The translations under genes were made by a program, and so were the position numbers. Shown one piece after another: positions 51,186 through 60,215 of a stretch of DNA of 64,000 nucleotides (its first letter is position 1; each line of letters begins with the position of its first letter). The DNA lies in assembly GCF_050107595.1 (NCBI RefSeq), contig NZ_JBNILH010000012.1, forward strand, positions 62,001 to 126,000. The letters are read 5' to 3'. Source of the stretch: Bacillus_AB infantis_C. GTDB taxonomy: Bacteria; Bacillota; Bacilli; Bacillales; Cytobacillaceae. A model generated the notes under the pieces. The model worked only from the letters and a program-made list of their open reading frames with translations. It ran no database searches and was not told the DNA's origin.

Positions 51186-51832
51186 TATTTCCTCTTCATC
51201 CTTTTCTGGCCTTCCCTGCAAAGGTCAAGAAGCGGGCAGATTTCACACTGCGGGTTTTGTGCCTTACAGTGATATCGGCCGAAAAAAATCATCCGATGAT
51301 GTGTAACTGACCATTCGTCCTCAGGCACCTTTTTCATCAATGTTTTCTCTACTTCGAGAACAGAATCCTTCCATCTGCAGAACCCGAGCCGTTTGCTGAC
51401 TCTTTCCACATGGGTATCTACAGCGATTGCAGGCACATCGTAAGCCACAGAAACGACGACATTTGCCGTTTTTCTTCCGACCCCCGGCAGCTTTGTAAGT
51501 TCATCCCTGTCATGCGGGACAATGCCATCATACTCGTCAATCAGCAGCCTGCAGAGCTTATGGATGTTCTTTGCCTTGTTCCGGAACAGGCCAATCGACC
51601 TGATGTCGTTCTGCAGCTCCTCAAGGGAAACAGCTAAATAATCCTCTGGCGTTTTATATTTTTGAAACAGGTTTTTGGTAACCTTGTTGACCAGCGCATC
51701 TGTACATTGAGCAGAAAGGGCAACCGCGATAACAAGTTCAAAAGGGTTTCCATGATTAAGCTCGCAATGGGCATCAGGGAACATTTCGCCCATAACATCC
51801 AGGCAATGCCTGATTTGTGTTTTATTCAGCAT
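51185..51832 (-). CDS. nth: Endonuclease III
   Basis: 215 residues. Helix-hairpin-helix LPGVGRKTANV holds the catalytic Lys and VDTHVERV the catalytic Asp. Cysteines in CKAQNPQCEICPLLDLC have 6-2-5 spacing and bind a 4Fe-4S cluster. It removes oxidised pyrimidines and cuts abasic sites. Start ATG 51832 gives MLNKTQIRHCLD, matching the known start. It forms an operon with ypoC. Confidence 0.97.
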   Translation of the reverse strand: MLNKTQIRHCLDVMGEMFPDAHCELNHGNPFELVIAVALSAQCTDALVNKVTKNLFQKYKTPEDYLAVSLEELQNDIRSIGLFRNKAKNIHKLCRLLIDEYDGIVPHDRDELTKLPGVGRKTANVVVSVAYDVPAIAVDTHVERVSKRLGFCRWKDSVLEVEKTLMKKVPEDEWSVTHHRMIFFGRYHCKAQNPQCEICPLLDLCREGQKRMKRK

Positions 51833-51940
51833 TTGTATCACCACTCTGTATTTATATATGTTTATATTATTTTAACCTTTTCTCTATATCCTGTCCCTCC
51901 AAACCCTCTTCAGGCACCGGAGAATCCAGAATATCATATA

Positions 51941-51965
51941 AAAAGGGCGGGAGAAGTCTCCCGCC
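51941..51965 (-). terminator. Terminator of dnaD
   Basis: GGCGGGAG and CTCCCGCC pair around four bases; on the minus strand CTTTTT follows. Since nth lies beyond it, nth has its own promoter. Confidence 0.85.
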
Positions 51966-51972
51966 ATTAACT

Positions 51973-52677
51973 TTATTGCTCAAGCCAGTTGTAAAAAGGA
52001 ATTGATTTTTGCTGAACAGGACGTTCATCCGTTTTTTGCCTTGACTGCGGCTGGTTTTGACGGAATTTGCGTCCAAAGCTCTTCGCCTGTTCAATTGTCT
52101 TAATCCCATTCTTCTTCCACTCAAATAAAATGCGGTCGATATAACGGAAATTCAGCTTTCCGGATATAACTGCCTCCCGCAATGCCGCTTTAATGATGAC
52201 AGGGTCATGGTGGTCATCATCCATCCACATTGCCAGCGTTTCACATTCAAAAGGCGAAAGCGGCCTGCCGAATTCTTTTTCGAAGCATGTATACAGATCC
52301 ATTTCTTCCTGCTGATGGGATTTAAGATTCTTTTGTTTATCATCGAGGAGAAACTGGTCAACCACCCTTTCCCAAAGGGGATCAAGCGAATACTTTTCAA
52401 AGCGTATTCCCTCTTCCGAAAAGCCGTCGAGTATTTCTATAAATCCCTTCTGAATCAGTTTCCGGATCATATCTGTGCAAGCTGTATCAGAAATCGTCAT
52501 TCTGGACGAAATTTCATTTGGAGTAGGAAAGTCTCTGCCTTTTTCTATAAAGGAAGATATATGCAATAGCAGGACGAGTTCCTGTTCAGTTATATTCAGT
52601 TTATGATAGCGGGCCAAGAGGGCACCTGGTATCGACAGGCTCCCTTCCTGGAGCCACTTGATAATATTTTCTTTCAT
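51973..52677 (-). CDS. dnaD: Primosomal protein DnaD
   Basis: 234 residues. An N-terminal winged helix (about 1-100) and a C-terminal DnaB2 domain with EFGRPLSPFECETLAMWMDD and YIDRILFEWKKNG, the YxxxIxxxW motif of the helicase loading family. It acts with DnaB and DnaI to load the replicative helicase at origin and restart sites. ATG 52677 follows AAGGAGGTG; the earlier GTG sits in that site. Confidence 0.95.
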   Translation of the reverse strand: MKENIIKWLQEGSLSIPGALLARYHKLNITEQELVLLLHISSFIEKGRDFPTPNEISSRMTISDTACTDMIRKLIQKGFIEILDGFSEEGIRFEKYSLDPLWERVVDQFLLDDKQKNLKSHQQEEMDLYTCFEKEFGRPLSPFECETLAMWMDDDHHDPVIIKAALREAVISGKLNFRYIDRILFEWKKNGIKTIEQAKSFGRKFRQNQPQSRQKTDERPVQQKSIPFYNWLEQ

Positions 52678-52792
52678 CCTGGACACCTCCTTTAGAGTAT
52701 ATCATGAACATTCAGGGCCAGTAAGGTGAATAACAGGCAATGCTGGCAGAAATTAGGTCTGAAAACAACGCATGGCCTGAGTGCATATGAAT

Positions 52793-52814
52793 AAAAAAAT
52801 CCGCATAAGCGGAT
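52793..52814 (-). terminator. Terminator of aspB
   Basis: ATCCGC (52799-52804) pairs with GCGGAT (52809-52814), and on the minus strand TTTTTTT follows. Confidence 0.85.
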
Positions 52815-52905
52815 CCCTTTTATTTTCCTTTTAATGATGTAAGCGTAAAAGCATTGGCCATTTCTGAAGCGCGGAAACATCTCTGCAGCAGTTATGCCCT
52901 TTTTA

Positions 52906-54096
52906 TTACTGGGTCTTATCTGCCACAAACCTGCGGATACGTTCAACAGCCTCTTCCAAAGATTCAAGCGAGGTTGCATAGGAAAGGCGGATATTGTCCG
53001 GAGCACCGAAACCGGATCCGGGAATGACCGCTACCAGTGCTTCCTCAAGAAGCGCTTCGGCGAATGCATCTACATCTCTGTAACCAGTCATTTCGGCTGC
53101 CTGTCTCGCATTCGGGAATAAATAAAATGCACCCTGCGGCTTAATGCAGGTGAATCCCGGTATAGACACAAGCTTTCCGTAGATCTTTTCCAGCCTGCCT
53201 TCAAATGCCTGCCTCATCTCCTCAACCGGATCCTGTGTGCCGGCATAAGCCGCTATGGCGCCGTACTGGGAAGCAGTGGCCGGATTTGAAGTGCTGTGGC
53301 TCGCCAGATCGGTCATTGCCTTGATGATCCTGCTGCCGCCCGCTGCATAGCCGATTCTCCAGCCTGTCATGGAATGCGATTTAGAAACACCATTCACGAT
53401 GATGGTCTGCTCTTTTAATTCAGGCGACAGCTGGGCAATGGACACATGGCGGTTATTGCCATATACAAGTTTCTCGTATATTTCATCCGATACAATCAGA
53501 ATGCCTTTCTCAAGGCACACTTCCCCAAGCGCCTTCAGTTCTTCCTCCGTATAAAGCATTCCGGTCGGGTTGCTCGGAGAGTTGATGATGACTGCTTTGG
53601 TTTTCTCTGTAGCCGCATCCATCAGCTGCTGTGGAGTGATTTTAAAACCATTCTCCTCAGAGCCTTCCGCGTATACAGGGACGCCTCCTGCCAGTTTCAC
53701 CTGCTCAGGATAGCTGACCCAGTATGGGGTAGGGATGATGACTTCATCTCCTTCATCAAGAAGCACCTGGAAAAGGGTGTATAGCACATGCTTCGCTCCG
53801 CTTCCGACAAAAGTTTCATTGGTTTTGTAGTCGAGCCCCTGGTCTTTTTTGAGCTTTGCAGCTATTTCGGCTCTCAGCGCGGGAAGACCTGCAGATGGAG
53901 TATATTTCGTGTGCCCCTCATTCATTGAAGCCAAAGCAGCATCTATGATATGCTGCGGCGTGTTGAAGTCCGGCTCTCCTGCCCCCAGCCCTATTACATC
54001 ATGGCCCTGGGCTTTCAGCTCTTTTGCTTTAGCCGTTATTGCCAGCGTTGAAGAAGGCGTGAGTGCCTCCACCCTGCCTGCTAGCTTTATTTTCAT
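52906..54096 (-). CDS. aspB: Aspartate aminotransferase AspB
   Basis: 396 residues, class I aminotransferase. The pyridoxal phosphate Lys is in SKSHSMTGWRIGY, and NSPSNPTG and the R-containing DNIRLSYATS are further family signatures. It interconverts aspartate and glutamate with their keto acids. ATG 54096 follows GGAGGCG; the frame is open upstream. In B. subtilis asnS follows this gene toward dnaD; it is not here. Confidence 0.95.
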   Translation of the reverse strand: MKIKLAGRVEALTPSSTLAITAKAKELKAQGHDVIGLGAGEPDFNTPQHIIDAALASMNEGHTKYTPSAGLPALRAEIAAKLKKDQGLDYKTNETFVGSGAKHVLYTLFQVLLDEGDEVIIPTPYWVSYPEQVKLAGGVPVYAEGSEENGFKITPQQLMDAATEKTKAVIINSPSNPTGMLYTEEELKALGEVCLEKGILIVSDEIYEKLVYGNNRHVSIAQLSPELKEQTIIVNGVSKSHSMTGWRIGYAAGGSRIIKAMTDLASHSTSNPATASQYGAIAAYAGTQDPVEEMRQAFEGRLEKIYGKLVSIPGFTCIKPQGAFYLFPNARQAAEMTGYRDVDAFAEALLEEALVAVIPGSGFGAPDNIRLSYATSLESLEEAVERIRRFVADKTQ

Positions 54097-54121
54097 AGCT
54101 TGCGCCTCCATTTCATCCTCA

Positions 54122-54595
54122 TTATAAATTTTCAATCCGCTTGAGCATTTCCCCAGTTTCAAAATGAATATAATAATAATTGATCAGGCCGCCATTAGAG
54201 CGATAATACACTTCCCAGAGAGGAAAGCCCTTTTCCATCCCCAGCTTCGCAGAAATAATCTCTTTAGGCTGCTTTTGCCTTTGGACTATTTCAATGGCTT
54301 CTTGTTTAGATATGCCGTCTTTTGCATTTTTGACAACCGGCTTCCCTTTTTTCTCAGGAATCCAGACGATAAGCTCTGTTCCTTCTTTATCCTTTCCCTG
54401 CAGGACGTAAAAGGTTTCCTGTCCGTGATAAAGGGTAAAGCTGTCCATTTTCTCGAGTGCAGTCTCTTCTTTTGCCCTCTCAAATGCTTTTTCTGAAGCG
54501 GCTTTGACCGGCTCAGTTGAAGCAATATAAACTTTAGATGCTATCCCGATCAGAATGGCGGCCGCAATGATGCTGATGATGATCCATTTTTTCAT
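54122..54595 (-). CDS. ypmB: YpmB, membrane-anchored PepSY-type protein
   Basis: 157 residues. An N-terminal membrane anchor (about 4-24) leads to an outside domain with GISKQEAIEIVQRQK and FPLWEVYYRSNGGLINYYYI, a PepSY-like pattern seen in YpmB. B. subtilis YpmB has been linked to spore germination. It lies between aspB and ypmA in the same order as in B. subtilis. Confidence 0.88.
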   Translation of the reverse strand: MKKWIIISIIAAAILIGIASKVYIASTEPVKAASEKAFERAKEETALEKMDSFTLYHGQETFYVLQGKDKEGTELIVWIPEKKGKPVVKNAKDGISKQEAIEIVQRQKQPKEIISAKLGMEKGFPLWEVYYRSNGGLINYYYIHFETGEMLKRIENL

Positions 54596-54609
54596 ATTAT
54601 CACTCTGCT

Positions 54610-54780
54610 TTATGTACGATAAATGGTGAATACCGCTTTATTTTGATCTTCCTGGTCAAGTGCCAGGCCGAACATTAAATCTTTCTCCTTTAATGTCCTA
54701 TTTAAGGAATCGACGATTTTATACAAATCGGGACTGTTGCTGATTTTTACAGTCGACAGCACTTCTATTTTGCTTTCCAT
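54610..54780 (-). CDS. ypmA: YpmA family protein
   Basis: 56 residues, small soluble protein with the beta-rich pattern IEVLSTVKISNSPDLYKIVDSLNRTLKEKDLMFGLALD of DUF4264. ATG 54780 follows GAGGAG. Function unknown; conserved next to ypmB and dinG in Bacillus. The longer open frame to 54915 is not used. Confidence 0.85.
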   Translation of the reverse strand: MESKIEVLSTVKISNSPDLYKIVDSLNRTLKEKDLMFGLALDQEDQNKAVFTIYRT

Positions 54781-54954
54781 TGTTCTGCTCCTCTCTCCGG
54801 ACCTTTGACAAATATTGCAGCTGATAATACAGCCCGGACAGCTAATACTATCCTTATAACGGTCTTTGCCAATATTATAACAGGTGATGTTATCATCCGT
54901 TAACCAAAGATGCATGATTCACCAAAAATTTTCTTCTAGTCCACAACGTCTTTC

Positions 54955-54981
54955 AGCTGCGCAATCATGCGCAGCTTTTTT
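54955..54981 (+). terminator. Plus-strand hairpin with no clear gene
   Basis: AGCTGCGCA (54955-54963) pairs with TGCGCAGCT (54968-54976), followed by TTTTTT on the plus strand only. No plus-strand gene is seen upstream; the ypmA promoter region lies there. Confidence 0.6.
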
Positions 54982-55022
54982 GAATAGTGCCGGGTGCGAG
55001 CCTTTCCTTTATGCCACACAGT

Positions 55023-55871
55023 CTACCGCGCTTCACCGGGGGAAATCGTGATCACCTCATAGTTTAAGTCAGTGAACTTTATTGTGACGGTCCCATGGAC
55101 CCCGGTATAATACACATCGATCCATGCTTCATGCAGCATTTTGAAAAGGTCTTCATCGGGCCTCACTTTCCTGGATTGGAAGATGACGGCTATCTGAGGG
55201 TCAAGATGTTTGATCAGCTGCCCTGAAACCGAATTGCCCTGCCCGAAGCCTGGCATCTTCACTATATTTACATCCGAAAGATTTTTTTTGAGAAGGGCCT
55301 TCTCTGCATCAAGGCTGCTGGAATTGAGCAGCAGCACTTTATGCTTCATAAGTGTAAGCTCAAGATCCATCCCTTCTTTCGGGTTTTCATTTTCGAACAG
55401 GACCTCTGCCTTCAAATTATGGAAAAGCTGCTGCCTTGTGCCGGCGCTCCATATATGGATATTCACCTCTTCAAACTCTTCCAGCTCCTCCATCCGTTTC
55501 CGGGCCAGCCCCTGGCCGGCAACAAGCTGCTTAACACCGAATTCCCTTATGATGCTTCCGGCATTCACCATTGAGCTGGCATCTTCTTCAGTCATGATAA
55601 TAGTCGATATTTGTTCCACATTATATAGTCCAAGAAGCTTTGAAAGCTCTTCCCCAGAGCCTTCACCGCCTGTATTAATAAGGATATTCTCTCCATCCGG
55701 ATGCTGGATTAAGGCAGACTCCCCCTCCTGCAGCGAAAAAAACGTGATTGCCAGCTCATTGCGTTTAAGCTTTAAATCAATGCTTTTTACTTCTGCCGGC
55801 AGGGATGGAGTTTCAACCGGGACATAATACCAGTTAGTAAACAACATAAGAAAGGCGAATAGCATATTCAT
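55023..55871 (-). CDS. ComEC C-terminal-like beta-lactamase-fold protein, metal ligands absent
   Basis: 282 residues with an N-terminal hydrophobic segment (about 1-24) and a domain resembling the metallo-beta-lactamase part of ComEC: SALIQHPDGENILINTGGEG starts it. The place of the metal-binding HxHxDH motif reads TEEDASSM, so no zinc site remains. It is therefore likely not a nuclease. ATG 55871 follows GGAGG by 8 bases. It lies between ypmA and dinG, an interval that in B. subtilis holds no such gene as far as I recall. Confidence 0.7.
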   Translation of the reverse strand: MNMLFAFLMLFTNWYYVPVETPSLPAEVKSIDLKLKRNELAITFFSLQEGESALIQHPDGENILINTGGEGSGEELSKLLGLYNVEQISTIIMTEEDASSMVNAGSIIREFGVKQLVAGQGLARKRMEELEEFEEVNIHIWSAGTRQQLFHNLKAEVLFENENPKEGMDLELTLMKHKVLLLNSSSLDAEKALLKKNLSDVNIVKMPGFGQGNSVSGQLIKHLDPQIAVIFQSRKVRPDEDLFKMLHEAWIDVYYTGVHGTVTIKFTDLNYEVITISPGEAR

Positions 55872-55946
55872 CTCGAATTCCTCCAATGCTATCCTTTAGA
55901 GTGTGTCATCCGAAAGATTTTATCCTTTAACCCGGAATATTTTACC

Positions 55947-58751
55947 TTATTGCAGCCAATCTTCCACAAGATCAACAATTGCATCCAGCGGGCTTACCTT
56001 CACTGGTATGCTTGGGATGGAATCAAGGAATGCCCTTCCATATGACGCTGTCACGATCCTCCGGTCAAATACGACAATAATTCCCCGGTCATTCCTTGTT
56101 CTGATCAGCCTCCCGACTCCCTGCTTAAAGCGAAGGACCGCTTCGGGGAGTGCATGCTCGGAGAAAGGCCGGCCGCCTCTGCTCTGAATCGCTTCCTTCC
56201 TTGCTTCTCCCAAAGGCTCATCAGGAGGAGAGAATGGCAGCCTGACCATCACAAGGCAGGAAAGATCTTCACCAGGAATGTCCACACCTTCCCAAAAACT
56301 GCTTGTTCCAAAAAGAATACTTTTGTCAAACCTCTGAAAGTTCCTTGTAAGCCTTGTCCTGCTTCCAGACGTAATTCCCTGGGCTATAAGGACATATTCT
56401 TCGAGAAAGCCGCTTTCTTTCACGAGCTCATAGGTCTTGCGGAGCATATCATGGGAAGTGAACAGAATCAGCATTCTCCCCTTTGCAGCTTCAGCCAGTG
56501 AGATGATATGCTCTGTAATCGCAGAAACATATTCTTCCTGGGAAACGGAATTGATTTCAGGCAAATCCGATGGTATGGCTAGCCTGACTTGTGAAGCATA
56601 GTCGAATGGGGACTCTATCTGTTCCGTCTGGCAGCTGAACCGGTCAAGTCCAAGTTCATCCATAATATAATCGAACGACTGGCCGACAGAAAGGGTGGCT
56701 GATGTAATAACAGCACTTTTCTTCTGGTTGAAGAAACCGTCCCTCAGATTTCCTGAGACAGTAATCGGCTGAGAATAGACAGTTGTCGCATTCTGCATCG
56801 CTCTGCCATCCAGCTCAACCCAGACAGCACAAGCTGTATGTTCGGCAAATATAGTTTTCCTGATGCTTTCACGGACATCCCCCAGCTCGCCGATGCAGGC
56901 TGAGACTTCCTCCAGCAGCGCCTGATCACCCGGTGCCAGTTCGCCGGATGAAGGCAGGAGCTGCTGAAGCCTTTCTTCCAGCGCTGTGATAAGGTCCAGG
57001 ATAAGAAAAGAAAAGCGCTCTGCTGACGCCTCCACAGCTTTAAAATCCCGCGGGCTTATGTCAGTGAGACTGAAGCTTATTTTGCTGGATGCATATTTCC
57101 TTGCTTTCAATTTCCTCTTTCCATAAATACCCACCAGCTTGAAAAATTCATCCATCTCATACTGAAGATCAGCAACCAGCCTGTTGAGCTCAAAAGGATG
57201 AGGAGCACCATCCATAGCGGCCCTGCCTTCAAGCAGCCGTTCGAGCTTATAGAGGAGCTGCTTTTGTTCATAAAGTCCGATTTTTCCAAGCAGGAGACGG
57301 AGAGATAAATAATCAATATAAAAGCCAAAATGCTTTCCGGCCGCCTTGCTGAACTGATGTCCTTCATCAATGACTGCATAATCATAGGAAGGGAAAACAT
57401 GGGTTTCACCTGAAAGACTGCTCAAAAACATAGCATGATTGGTGATGATCAGGTCTGCATTTTCTGCGCTCTTCCTTGCTCTATTATAAAAATCCCTTGA
57501 TTTCCAGCCTGATTCACTGATGAATATGCTATCCCCATTTTGTATCTTATTCCAGAAAACAGCACCGCCGCTGGAAAGGTTCAGTTCATCCACATCGCCT
57601 GTAGCTGTTTCAGTCAGCCAGACCAGTATCTGCATTTTTGTAAGTGTAGTATCATAATTATCATCCGCTTCATTCAATGACTGCTCAAACCGGGCAAGGC
57701 TTAAATAATGCTTCCTGCCTTTTAATAGCACAGCACTGGCCGGGAAGCCCAGAATTTTTTCAAGCAGGGGGAGGTCCTTCGAAATCAGCTGTTCCTGAAG
57801 CTGGACAGTATAAGTGCTGATCAGCACCCTGGTTCCTTCCTCCCTTGCAAAAATGGAGGCCGGAAGCAGATATCCAAGCGTTTTCCCTGTACCGGTGCCT
57901 GCTTCAATCAGGGTATGCTCGTTATTTAAAAAGGATTGATAGACAGCATCCATCATGGCAAGCTGGCCGGGGCGCAGTTCATAATCCGGAAATGCCTTCT
58001 TAAGCATATCCTCTTTTTCCCGGCTTCCAGCGGGATAATCAGGAGCCGGCTGGCGGCTTGATGCTGCCTCCAGAACCTCCCCTGCCTTTATGGCGATTCC
58101 ATTATGTATTTCAATCCCTTCAGGAAGTCTCTCCGCTGTCCCTTGCTTTTCGAGGAGGATATCTTCCAAAATTTGATCAAGGTCGCTTTTCAGACCTCCT
58201 GAAAGCTTCAGAAGCTGTTTGATCGTCGTCCGGGGCAATTCCTCCAGCCGTTCCAGGAAGATGTGAAGCAGTTTTGCTGTGGCATAGGCATCGCTGTCCG
58301 CCTGGTGAGGCCTGTCATGCACGATCCCTTCTTTTGCAGACAGGTCTGACAATTTATAGCTGTCAGAGCAGGGCAGCACCGTCCGTGCCAGCTCAACCGT
58401 ATCGATGACCGGCCCATAAAAGCCCGGGAAGCCTGCATTCAGAAGCTCTTCCTGCAGAAAGGACAGATCGAACAGAACATTGTGCGCCACAAAATAGGCA
58501 TCCTCCAATAGCTCCATCACTTTAGGAGCTATTTCTGCAAATACAGGAGCATCAGAGACCATGCTGTCATTGAGCCCGGTCAGCTCCTCGATGAAGGCCG
58601 GAATCTCCTTCCCGGGATTGAGCAGGCTGGAATATTGATCAATGATCTTTCCGCCTTCCATGACCACCGCAGCGAATTGAATGATTTTATCGCCCTTTTT
58701 GGCGCTATTTCCTGTAGTTTCCAAATCAACTACTACATATTTATTACTCAT
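55947..58751 (-). CDS. dinG: DinG: exonuclease fused to helicase
   Basis: 934 residues. N-terminal DEDDh 3'-5' exonuclease with VVVDLETTGNSAKKGD, VAHNVLFDLSF and HQADSDAYATAK, then a DinG/XPD helicase with IEAGTGTGKTLGYLL and VIDEGHQF. The Bacillus fusion acts as an exonuclease; helicase activity has been lost in the well-studied S. aureus protein. Cysteines of an iron-sulfur cluster are not obvious. ATG 58751 follows GAGGTG. Same position as B. subtilis dinG before panD. Confidence 0.93.
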   Translation of the reverse strand: MSNKYVVVDLETTGNSAKKGDKIIQFAAVVMEGGKIIDQYSSLLNPGKEIPAFIEELTGLNDSMVSDAPVFAEIAPKVMELLEDAYFVAHNVLFDLSFLQEELLNAGFPGFYGPVIDTVELARTVLPCSDSYKLSDLSAKEGIVHDRPHQADSDAYATAKLLHIFLERLEELPRTTIKQLLKLSGGLKSDLDQILEDILLEKQGTAERLPEGIEIHNGIAIKAGEVLEAASSRQPAPDYPAGSREKEDMLKKAFPDYELRPGQLAMMDAVYQSFLNNEHTLIEAGTGTGKTLGYLLPASIFAREEGTRVLISTYTVQLQEQLISKDLPLLEKILGFPASAVLLKGRKHYLSLARFEQSLNEADDNYDTTLTKMQILVWLTETATGDVDELNLSSGGAVFWNKIQNGDSIFISESGWKSRDFYNRARKSAENADLIITNHAMFLSSLSGETHVFPSYDYAVIDEGHQFSKAAGKHFGFYIDYLSLRLLLGKIGLYEQKQLLYKLERLLEGRAAMDGAPHPFELNRLVADLQYEMDEFFKLVGIYGKRKLKARKYASSKISFSLTDISPRDFKAVEASAERFSFLILDLITALEERLQQLLPSSGELAPGDQALLEEVSACIGELGDVRESIRKTIFAEHTACAVWVELDGRAMQNATTVYSQPITVSGNLRDGFFNQKKSAVITSATLSVGQSFDYIMDELGLDRFSCQTEQIESPFDYASQVRLAIPSDLPEINSVSQEEYVSAITEHIISLAEAAKGRMLILFTSHDMLRKTYELVKESGFLEEYVLIAQGITSGSRTRLTRNFQRFDKSILFGTSSFWEGVDIPGEDLSCLVMVRLPFSPPDEPLGEARKEAIQSRGGRPFSEHALPEAVLRFKQGVGRLIRTRNDRGIIVVFDRRIVTASYGRAFLDSIPSIPVKVSPLDAIVDLVEDWLQ

Positions 58752-58901
58752 CGGTTACACCTCAAACATTCAGTCATTCAAACGGTATCACAAAAGCGGA
58801 AAATAAAAAAGGTAAACAGCCTTGCCTGTCGTTATTTTTCTTCCCTTCCAAGCAAGGTTTATTCAAGAATCAAAGGCGGAGAACAGAAAATCGGACCGCT
58901 G

Positions 58902-58937
58902 TAAAAAAGGCTGCATCGCCATTTATGCAATGCAGCC
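58902..58937 (-). terminator. Terminator of panBCD
   Basis: GGCTGCAT (58909-58916) and ATGCAGCC (58930-58937) pair; TTTTTT follows on the minus strand. Confidence 0.85.
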
Positions 58938-58961
58938 CATAAACCATATAGATGATGATGC

Positions 58962-59345
58962 TCAGAGAATGGTTGAAGCAGGCTCAGCATGGAGCAGCTC
59001 TGAGATGGTATTGCCTTCTCCCATAATGACTACCTTTGGTTTATGGGAATCTACTTTTTCCTCAGGGACAAGGGCATAAGAAATGATGATGACTGTATCG
59101 CCGACCTGTACAAGCCTTGCTGCCGCCCCGTTCAGGCAGACTACGCCGCTTCCCCGTTCTCCCGGGATGATATATGTTTCAAATCTAGCCCCGTTATTGT
59201 TATTGACGATTTGGACTTTCTCATTATCAGACATTCCTGCCGCATCCAGCAGGTCTTTATCAATTGTAATGCTGCCCACATAATTGAGATTAGCTTCTGT
59301 CACCTTTGCACGGTGGATCTTTCCATTCATCATGGTGCGGAACAT
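58962..59345 (-). CDS. panD: Aspartate 1-decarboxylase PanD
   Basis: 127 residues. The Gly24-Ser25 self-cleavage site YVGSIT makes the pyruvoyl group, and NNGARFETYIIPGERGSG and CLNGAAARL follow. It makes beta-alanine from aspartate for pantothenate. It is the last gene of panB-panC-panD, with 21 bases between it and panC. Confidence 0.97.
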   Translation of the reverse strand: MFRTMMNGKIHRAKVTEANLNYVGSITIDKDLLDAAGMSDNEKVQIVNNNNGARFETYIIPGERGSGVVCLNGAAARLVQVGDTVIIISYALVPEEKVDSHKPKVVIMGEGNTISELLHAEPASTIL

Positions 59346-59366
59346 GTCTTTTCCTCCGATCAGTTG

Positions 59367-60215
59367 TTAGACTGCAATGATTATATTATCTATCAGGCGT
59401 GCATGTTTGAATTTCACGGCAAGAGCAATGATGATCGTACCTTCTGTTCTATCTATCTCTTTTAACTCCGGATAAGAAAGAATCTCAGCATAATCGATGC
59501 TCCCGGAGCTCTCTCCCGTTATCCTGCTGCGGATGAACGCTTTAAGCTGCTCAGCATCCTTTGTACCTTCCGCAATCAATCGTGCTGCTTCTGACAGGCT
59601 CTTAAATAAAACCGGTGCTTGCTTCCGCTCTTCCGGAAGCAGCTTTACATTCCGCGAGCTTTTGGCAAGGCCGTCCGGCTCCCTTACCGTTTCCCCGCCT
59701 ATGATCCTGACAGAGAAATTCAGATCATTTACAAGGCTCTCTATCACTGCCAGCTGCTGTGCATCTTTTTTCCCGAAATAAGCCTTATCCGGGGAAACGA
59801 TATGAAATAATTTAGAGACAACCGTTGCTACTCCATCAAAGTGGCCTGGCCTGGATTTACCGCACAATACATCGGTCTTTCGGTTTACGACTACTGAGAC
59901 GGAAGGAATGCCTCCGGGATACATGTCTTCCGGGCCTGGACAGAAAAGGTAATCGGCCCCTTCGGCTTCTGCCAGATGGGAATCCCGTTCAAAGTCCCTC
60001 GGATAAGAGTCCAGATCCTCTGCAGGGCCAAATTGAAGCGGATTCACAAAGATGCTCAGGACCATCACATCATTTTCTTCTCTCGCCCGCTTCAGCAGGG
60101 AAAGGTGCCCTTCATGCAGATATCCCATTGTAGGCACAAACCCTATTGTACGGCCTGCCTTTTTTTCATCCAGCATTAACTGCTGCATTTCTCCTGGTGT
60201 TGTAATGATCTTCAT
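59367..60215 (-). CDS. panC: Pantothenate synthetase PanC
   Basis: 282 residues. PTMGYLHEGHLSLL contains the HxGH motif at residues 34-37; KSSRN is the second ATP-binding motif. It joins pantoate and beta-alanine. Its start overlaps the panB stop by four bases (ATGA), so the two are coupled. Confidence 0.97.
   Translation of the reverse strand: MKIITTPGEMQQLMLDEKKAGRTIGFVPTMGYLHEGHLSLLKRAREENDVMVLSIFVNPLQFGPAEDLDSYPRDFERDSHLAEAEGADYLFCPGPEDMYPGGIPSVSVVVNRKTDVLCGKSRPGHFDGVATVVSKLFHIVSPDKAYFGKKDAQQLAVIESLVNDLNFSVRIIGGETVREPDGLAKSSRNVKLLPEERKQAPVLFKSLSEAARLIAEGTKDAEQLKAFIRSRITGESSGSIDYAEILSYPELKEIDRTEGTIIIALAVKFKHARLIDNIIIAV

Noticed and set aside
55210..55827. 205-codon plus-strand Ser-rich frame
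   Set aside because: Shadow of the ComEC-like gene; composition reflects reverse complement of Glu/Leu codons.
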